Source of the DNA: Syntrophaceae bacterium UBA2280
GTDB lineage: Bacteria > Desulfobacterota > Syntrophia > Syntrophales > Smithellaceae
Length of the DNA stretch: 34,712 nt
NCBI GenBank assembly: GCA_002347685.1
Contig: DDWS01000071.1
Location: forward strand, 1 to 34,712
Direction of reading: 5' to 3'
Shown piece after piece: positions 30,305-34,712 of the stretch. Position numbers and translations under genes: made by a program. Below the pieces are notes generated by a model. That model searched no databases. It saw nothing but the letters and a program-made list of their open reading frames with translations, and had not been told where the DNA came from. Position 1 is the first letter of the stretch. Each line of letters starts with the position of its first letter.

Positions 30305-32116
30305 TCACTCGCTGCCGCCCTTATACATCGATTCGATTAAATCGCCATACTGTTTATTAATGGACGTTCTTTTCACTTTCATGGTAGGCGTCACTTCACC
30401 GTCTTCCGTGTAGAGCTTCTTGTCCAGTATTGCAAATTTCCTGATATTCTCGACTCGGGCAACCTGCTTGTTCACTTTGTCAACTTCCTGCTGAATGAGT
30501 TCAATAATCTCCGGGGCCTTCGTCATCGTAGCAAAGGTTGTGAATTGAACCTTATGATCCTGTGCGTATTTTGTGACGTTTTCCTCATCGATAACGATAA
30601 TGGCCGTGAGGTACTTTCTTTTGTCCCCGATGACCACGGAATCATTAATGTAGGGTGAAAATTTCAGCAGGTTCTCAAGGTACTGAGGAGCGATGTTTTT
30701 ACCGCCCGCCGTAATGATCAGATCCTTTTTCCGGTCGGTCAGCTTGAGATATCCTTCCTCGTCAATCACCCCCACGTCACCCGTGTGCATCCACCCGTCA
30801 ACGAGAACTTCCTTCGTCAGTTCCTCATCCTTGTAATAACCCTTGAAAATCCCCTTGTGCTTGACGAGGATCTCCCCGTCTTCAGCAATCCTTACTTGCG
30901 TTCCGGGCAGGGCCTTTCCGACGGTTCCAACTTTATATTCCTTTTCACTCGACATGTGTGTGATGCCGGTTGTTTCGGTCATGCCGTATCCTTCACGAAT
31001 CGGAATACCGATACTCTGGAAAAACTTCAAAACGTCAGGCGAAATCGGCGCTGCCCCGGACGCTCCGAGGCGAACCCGGTCAAAACCGAGACGTTTTTTG
31101 AGTTTTCTAAACACCATAAAGTACAATGTATGGTAGGCAAGGGCAAGATGCACAGGTACTGGCTTTCCGGTCAGCGCCCTGTTGTTATATTTTGTCCCGA
31201 CTTTTATGGCGATGTTATAGAGTGTTCTTTTGAGCCAGGTGGCGTCAGCCATTTTCAAAACGATCGCAGAGTAGTATTTCTCCCATATCCGCGGAACCGC
31301 ATGAAACAGCGTGGGAGATACATCACGCATATCCGCCATGACGGTATCCGTGTTTTCAGTGAAATTCACGATATGCCCCTGGTACAAATGGAACATGATG
31401 TCGTATATCTGCTCATAGACGTGATTGAGGGGAAGAAACGATATCGTCTCATCATTAACATTTCCCTGCATGACCTTGTTGGCCGCCTCGGCGATCCAGA
31501 GATACCCTTCATGAGCAAGCATCGCCCCCTTCGGTGGTCCTGTCGTTCCGGACGTATAAATAATGCCTGCTACATCGTCGGGTTTGGCAAGCTCTGCGAG
31601 CTCTTTGAACAGATTCGGATTTTTACGATCCGCTTCCCGTCCCATTTCGAGGAGTTCATCAAAGCTCATAAACATGGGATCATTGAAATGCTTAAGGCCT
31701 TCCATTTCCCAGACGATCAGTTTTTTCAGTTTCGGTGTTTTATCTCTGAACTCCAGAGCTTTATCCAGCTGCTCCTCGTCCTCGCATATATAAACAACCG
31801 CATCAGAATGATCCACCACGTATTGGCATTCCACCGCAGGATTGGTCGTGTAGATACCGACCCAGGCGCCGCCGGCACATACCGCACCGATTGCCGAATA
31901 GAGCCACTCCGGCCTGTTTTCCCCGATGATCGATACCCGGTCACCATATTTCACGCCAAGAGCGTTCAGCCCCAGAGCGACATGTTTCACGTTTTCGAGA
32001 TACTGCGCCCACGTAACGTCACGCCAGATACCGTAATCTTTCTTTCTCATGGCGACTCGGTTTGGCTGTTTTCCAACAATGTTTAATAATGCCTTGGGCA
32101 ACGTATTGATTGCCAT
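30305..32116 (-). CDS. Long-chain acyl-CoA synthetase (AMP-forming)
   Basis: 603 aa, adenylate-forming (ANL) family. The P-loop is IIYTSGTTGPPKGAM, followed by NHVYEQ, then the EGYGMTETTG motif, the hinge region DGWMHTGDVG and LTDRKKDLIITAGGKNIAP. The length and insertions match the bacterial long-chain (FadD15-like) type and exceed the 560 aa E. coli FadD. It makes fatty acyl-CoA at the membrane face for degradation. Start at the ATG at 32116 behind GGGGGA; a longer frame to 32149 has no site. The gene follows livF by 75 nt, so it probably belongs to the transporter operon. This suggests that the transported solute is a carboxylate. Confidence 0.96.
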   Translation of the reverse strand: MAINTLPKALLNIVGKQPNRVAMRKKDYGIWRDVTWAQYLENVKHVALGLNALGVKYGDRVSIIGENRPEWLYSAIGAVCAGGAWVGIYTTNPAVECQYVVDHSDAVVYICEDEEQLDKALEFRDKTPKLKKLIVWEMEGLKHFNDPMFMSFDELLEMGREADRKNPNLFKELAELAKPDDVAGIIYTSGTTGPPKGAMLAHEGYLWIAEAANKVMQGNVNDETISFLPLNHVYEQIYDIMFHLYQGHIVNFTENTDTVMADMRDVSPTLFHAVPRIWEKYYSAIVLKMADATWLKRTLYNIAIKVGTKYNNRALTGKPVPVHLALAYHTLYFMVFRKLKKRLGFDRVRLGASGAAPISPDVLKFFQSIGIPIREGYGMTETTGITHMSSEKEYKVGTVGKALPGTQVRIAEDGEILVKHKGIFKGYYKDEELTKEVLVDGWMHTGDVGVIDEEGYLKLTDRKKDLIITAGGKNIAPQYLENLLKFSPYINDSVVIGDKRKYLTAIIVIDEENVTKYAQDHKVQFTTFATMTKAPEIIELIQQEVDKVNKQVARVENIRKFAILDKKLYTEDGEVTPTMKVKRTSINKQYGDLIESMYKGGSE

Positions 32117-32191
32117 TCTATTTCCCCCTTTAAACTCGTAAATCGACAAAAACGGTTTATAGCAACATCCTTAAGGCGATGGACACACAAG

Positions 32192-32974
32192 CTACCGAAA
32201 CCGGACCTTGCGTCTGTAACGCTTGTAACCTTTTACAGACTGCTCGGCCGCTATGCCAAGGTAAAATTCCTTAATGTCCTCATCCTCGCGAAGCACTTCT
32301 GGTTTGTCGGCCCGGACGATACGTCCGTTTTCCAGCAAATATGCAAATTTAGAGTATTTAAGCGCCATATTTACATTTTGCTCGACCAGAAGGATCGTTA
32401 CGCCGTCTTTCTCGTTGATGTCCTTGATGATCCCGAATATTTCCTTGGTTAGAATCGGCGACAGGCCCAGCGACGGCTCATCCAGCATCAGCAACTTCGG
32501 TCTGCTCATTAGGGCACGGCCGATCGCCAGCATCTGCTGTTCACCACCACTCATCAGCCCCGCCTGTTGATTTGATCTTTCCTTGAGTCTGGGGAAATGG
32601 CGGAATACGTTTTCAAGATCGCTTTTAACGCCCTGACGGTCATTTCTCGTATACGCCCCGATGGTGATGTTTTCCAAAACGGTGAGCTCGGGGAATACTT
32701 CACGTCCTTCAGGGACATAACCGATTCCCATCTTTACGATATCATCGGTGTCTTTTCTGTCAATGCGTTGACCGAGAAATTCAATCGTTCCTTTTTCAGG
32801 CTGCTCTTCTTTGAGATCGTAAAAAAGGCGCATGATGGTCTTTAAAATCGTTGTTTTGCCTGCACCGTTGGAACCCAGCAAAGCTACAACATCGCCTTGT
32901 TTTATCTGAAAGGAAATTCCGTGAAGCGCCCGGATTAAATCGTACCATGTTTCTATATTGTTCACCTTGAGCAT
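32192..32974 (-). CDS. livF: Liv-type ABC transporter ATPase, LivF-like
   Basis: 260 aa. Walker A GSNGAGKTT, Q-loop region YVPEGREVF, the ABC signature LMSGGEQQML, Walker B LLMLDEPSLGLS, and the switch histidine replaced by the LVEQNV glutamine pattern common in this family. The C-terminal 20 residues are basic (KGYKRYRRKVRFR), an extension beyond the usual 235-aa LivF. It shares one base with livG's stop codon (TGATG), so the two are translationally coupled. Confidence 0.95.
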   Translation of the reverse strand: MLKVNNIETWYDLIRALHGISFQIKQGDVVALLGSNGAGKTTILKTIMRLFYDLKEEQPEKGTIEFLGQRIDRKDTDDIVKMGIGYVPEGREVFPELTVLENITIGAYTRNDRQGVKSDLENVFRHFPRLKERSNQQAGLMSGGEQQMLAIGRALMSRPKLLMLDEPSLGLSPILTKEIFGIIKDINEKDGVTILLVEQNVNMALKYSKFAYLLENGRIVRADKPEVLREDEDIKEFYLGIAAEQSVKGYKRYRRKVRFR

Positions 32975-33753
32975 CAGCCGATTTCCTCCTCTCCGAGATA
33001 CGCTTTAATAACCTCGGGATGTTTCTGCACCTCATTTGGTGTCCCCAATGTTATTTTCTGCCCCTGCTGCATTGCGAAAACGCGATCCGATATCCCCATA
33101 ATCATATTCATGTCATGTTCGATCAACAGAATCGTCATATTATAGTCTTCCCGAATGTCTTTGATCCAGATGGTCAGGTCGTCCTTTTCCTCTGTATTCA
33201 TGCCTGCGGACGGTTCATCGAGAAGCATCACCTTGGGTTCCAGCGCCAGTGCGCGACCCACTTCAACGAGCTTTCGCTTCCCATAGGCAAGGCTGCCGAC
33301 GAAGGAATCCCGAACGGATTGAAGTTCGAGAAAATCGATGATTTTCTCCACCTCTTCCCTGTGCTTGACTTCCTCTTTGGCGGCTTTTGAATGCTTTCCA
33401 AACATGAAGGCACCGCCGAATATCCCTGTGTTCATGTGCATATGCCTGCCCAGCATGAGGTTATCCATGACGGTGGCATTCGCAAACAACTCAATATTCT
33501 GAAAGGTGCGGGCGATACCTTTTAGAGCGACATGGTCGGGTGTTTTTCCAACCATATCTTCTCCCTCCATGATAACCGCGCCGCTATCCGGTTTGTAGAT
33601 ACCGCTGATCAGGTTGAAGATGGTTGTTTTGCCCGATCCGTTAGGACCGATAATCGAAAAGATTTCATTCTTCTCGACACTGAAGCTTATCCCGTCAACC
33701 GCCTTCAGCCCACCGAAACTGATGCTTAAATTTTCAACGCTGAAATAGCCCAT
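32974..33753 (-). CDS. livG: Liv-type ABC transporter ATPase, LivG-like
   Basis: 259 aa. Walker A GPNGSGKTT, signature LAYGKRKLVEVGRAL (the relaxed form typical of LivG), Walker B VMLLDEPSAGMN, and the switch histidine in LLIEHDMNMI are intact. It pairs with LivF as the second ATPase of a branched-chain-type importer. The permeases are not between the binding protein and livG, as they would be in the E. coli liv order, so they must lie beyond the right edge or elsewhere. It follows the binding protein after 121 nt and a very strong hairpin. Confidence 0.95.
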   Translation of the reverse strand: MGYFSVENLSISFGGLKAVDGISFSVEKNEIFSIIGPNGSGKTTIFNLISGIYKPDSGAVIMEGEDMVGKTPDHVALKGIARTFQNIELFANATVMDNLMLGRHMHMNTGIFGGAFMFGKHSKAAKEEVKHREEVEKIIDFLELQSVRDSFVGSLAYGKRKLVEVGRALALEPKVMLLDEPSAGMNTEEKDDLTIWIKDIREDYNMTILLIEHDMNMIMGISDRVFAMQQGQKITLGTPNEVQKHPEVIKAYLGEEEIG

Positions 33754-33831
33754 GAAATATCATTCCTTCTTTCTCAAATTCTTTATTCGCATGAAGACAA
33801 ATCTGTCGTAAAGACCGCCTTCCTTAAGGAT

Positions 33832-33863
33832 CAGGGCGCGGCATGATCAAATGCCGCGCCCTG
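33832..33863 (-). promoter_or_regulatory. Strong hairpin between binding protein and livG
   Basis: A 13-bp perfect GC-rich stem (33863-33851 with 33844-33832) with a 6-nt loop lies 12 nt after the binding-protein stop. There is no T-run after it, so it is not a classic terminator. Such stems often protect the binding-protein mRNA and let it outnumber the ATPases. Confidence 0.7.
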
Positions 33864-33874
33864 AAACATGCGCC

Positions 33875-34712
33875 CTATCTCTTTTTAGGCAGGTCGTTCT
33901 TGGTCCAATCCTGTTTTATGATTACCTCTCCTTTGGGACCGCACTGCCAGACGCGGAACTCCGCCGGAGGCAGATGACTCGTCGCCGACCAGGAAACTCT
34001 CGGGCCTATACCTTTGAAGTCGTTCATACTGTTTAGTGCTTTGACAAGGGCTTCCGTGCTCAGATCTCTGCCGGCCAGGCGAAGTGCGTGCACCAGAGGT
34101 TCGGCCGCGACAATACCGGCCGCGTAAAAGATTCCCCATCGTTCGCCCGGAGCAAGCCGCTTTGCGGCGTCCGCATATTTTTTCATATTCGGTATGCTGT
34201 AATCAAAGATATCGTCCGTGAATGCGGAGGTCATGACACCTTCTTTGGCCCATAAACCGTCTGTAATATGGTTCATGAGGACAAAATCCGTCAGGTTGTA
34301 GGAATGAATCCACTGCGGCCGGAAATCGACGGACACAGCGTTTCTCAGGGCAATGGCCGCCTGGGTGGGGGCAACAAAGGCCATCACCACATCGCAGCCT
34401 GCCGCCTTGAGCCGGGAGACCTGAGAAGACAGATCCCTTTCGATCGGCTCAACGGGAACCGCAATCGCCAGCTCCATGTTGTACGTCTTCAGGCGCCGCT
34501 GAGCCGCCGCGAGAGGATCAAGACCGTAATCGTCGTTCTGGTAGAGAAAGCCGATTTTTTTTGCTTTTAGCTTCTGCACAACAAACTGCGCCATAACCGA
34601 TCCATCATCATCGTACATCGGCCACATACCCCACAGCCAGGGGTTATGAGGCACATGAAGAGTTTCCGCACCCGTCATGACGGCAATCAGGGGAATTTTG
34701 TTTTGCGCAAGA
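33875..34712 (-). CDS. Liv-type ABC substrate-binding protein (partial)
   Basis: The frame runs off the right edge, so about 279 C-terminal residues are visible. The codons before the ATG at 34678 are in frame and read LAQNKIPLIAV, which fits the internal strand of the family; that ATG is not the start. KKIGFLYQNDDYGLDP and the ending QDWTKNDLPKKR match the paralogue at 144-1349 (FLYQNDVFG). It is the first visible gene of the operon with livG, livF and the long-chain synthetase. The missing part should include the signal peptide. Confidence 0.92.
   Translation of the reverse strand, partial: LAQNKIPLIAVMTGAETLHVPHNPWLWGMWPMYDDDGSVMAQFVVQKLKAKKIGFLYQNDDYGLDPLAAAQRRLKTYNMELAIAVPVEPIERDLSSQVSRLKAAGCDVVMAFVAPTQAAIALRNAVSVDFRPQWIHSYNLTDFVLMNHITDGLWAKEGVMTSAFTDDIFDYSIPNMKKYADAAKRLAPGERWGIFYAAGIVAAEPLVHALRLAGRDLSTEALVKALNSMNDFKGIGPRVSWSATSHLPPAEFRVWQCGPKGEVIIKQDWTKNDLPKKR

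Noticed and set aside
1..34712. CRISPR array, insertion sequence, prophage, toxin-antitoxin or other defence system
   Set aside because: No spaced repeats, transposase, integrase, phage or defence-type domains were found in the readable genes.

Overview
The window carries about 27 protein genes, one RNA gene and a set of readable promoters and terminators. The gene content suggests an anaerobic, fatty-acid or aromatic-acid degrading member of the Desulfobacterota (former Deltaproteobacteria, Syntrophales/Syntrophobacterales-like). The reasons are two acyl-CoA dehydrogenases, an enoyl-CoA hydratase, an AMP-forming and an ADP-forming acyl-CoA synthetase, liv-type ABC transporter genes beside the AMP-forming synthetase, and the order zapB-zapA-6S RNA-rny-ymdB-tyrS. 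The taxonomic placement is inference. No rRNA, tRNA, insertion sequence, prophage, CRISPR or recognisable defence system was seen.

Left part (1-4745, minus strand): a liv-type periplasmic binding protein, two acyl-CoA dehydrogenases that place their catalytic base differently, and an XRE regulator that overlaps the second dehydrogenase by 4 nt. A 395-nt gene-free stretch between the dehydrogenases holds a perfect 17-bp palindrome over a possible promoter.

Centre-left (4848-15064, minus strand): a long housekeeping block. In transcription order it holds two tandem CBS/CorC-type membrane proteins, a GlmU N-domain-only nucleotidyltransferase, a Dus enzyme, a clear promoter, zapB-like, zapA, 6S RNA, rny, ymdB, tyrS, a radical SAM protein and the truncated remains of a DUF2007 gene.

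Centre (15149-20827): a consensus promoter drives an exported DUF4197 protein, a PurD that looks archaeal in type, and a membrane-anchored HDOD protein. A convergent GNAT acetyltransferase and a two-domain flavoprotein follow on the minus strand.

Centre-right (20945-27835): mutY, an enoyl-CoA hydratase-bacterioferritin pair with a structured leader, a PAS-PAS-GGDEF cyclase, a UspA protein with a strong promoter and terminator, a PHP phosphoesterase, and an nfeD-slipin operon.

Right part (27836-34712): divergent promoters separated by a tandem 12-bp repeat drive nfeD-slipin leftward and an ADP-forming acyl-CoA synthetase rightward. This synthetase has its ATP-grasp and CoA-binding halves in swapped order. 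At the edge lies a minus-strand operon: a second binding protein (cut by the window), livG, livF and a long-chain acyl-CoA synthetase. Together the outer regions look like uptake and CoA-activation of carboxylic acids feeding beta-oxidation.

I found no unmistakably new system. The most unusual items are the tandem repeat between the divergent promoters, the unexplained structured leader before the enoyl-CoA hydratase, the duplicated flavoprotein, the archaeal-looking PurD and the DUF2007 remnant.
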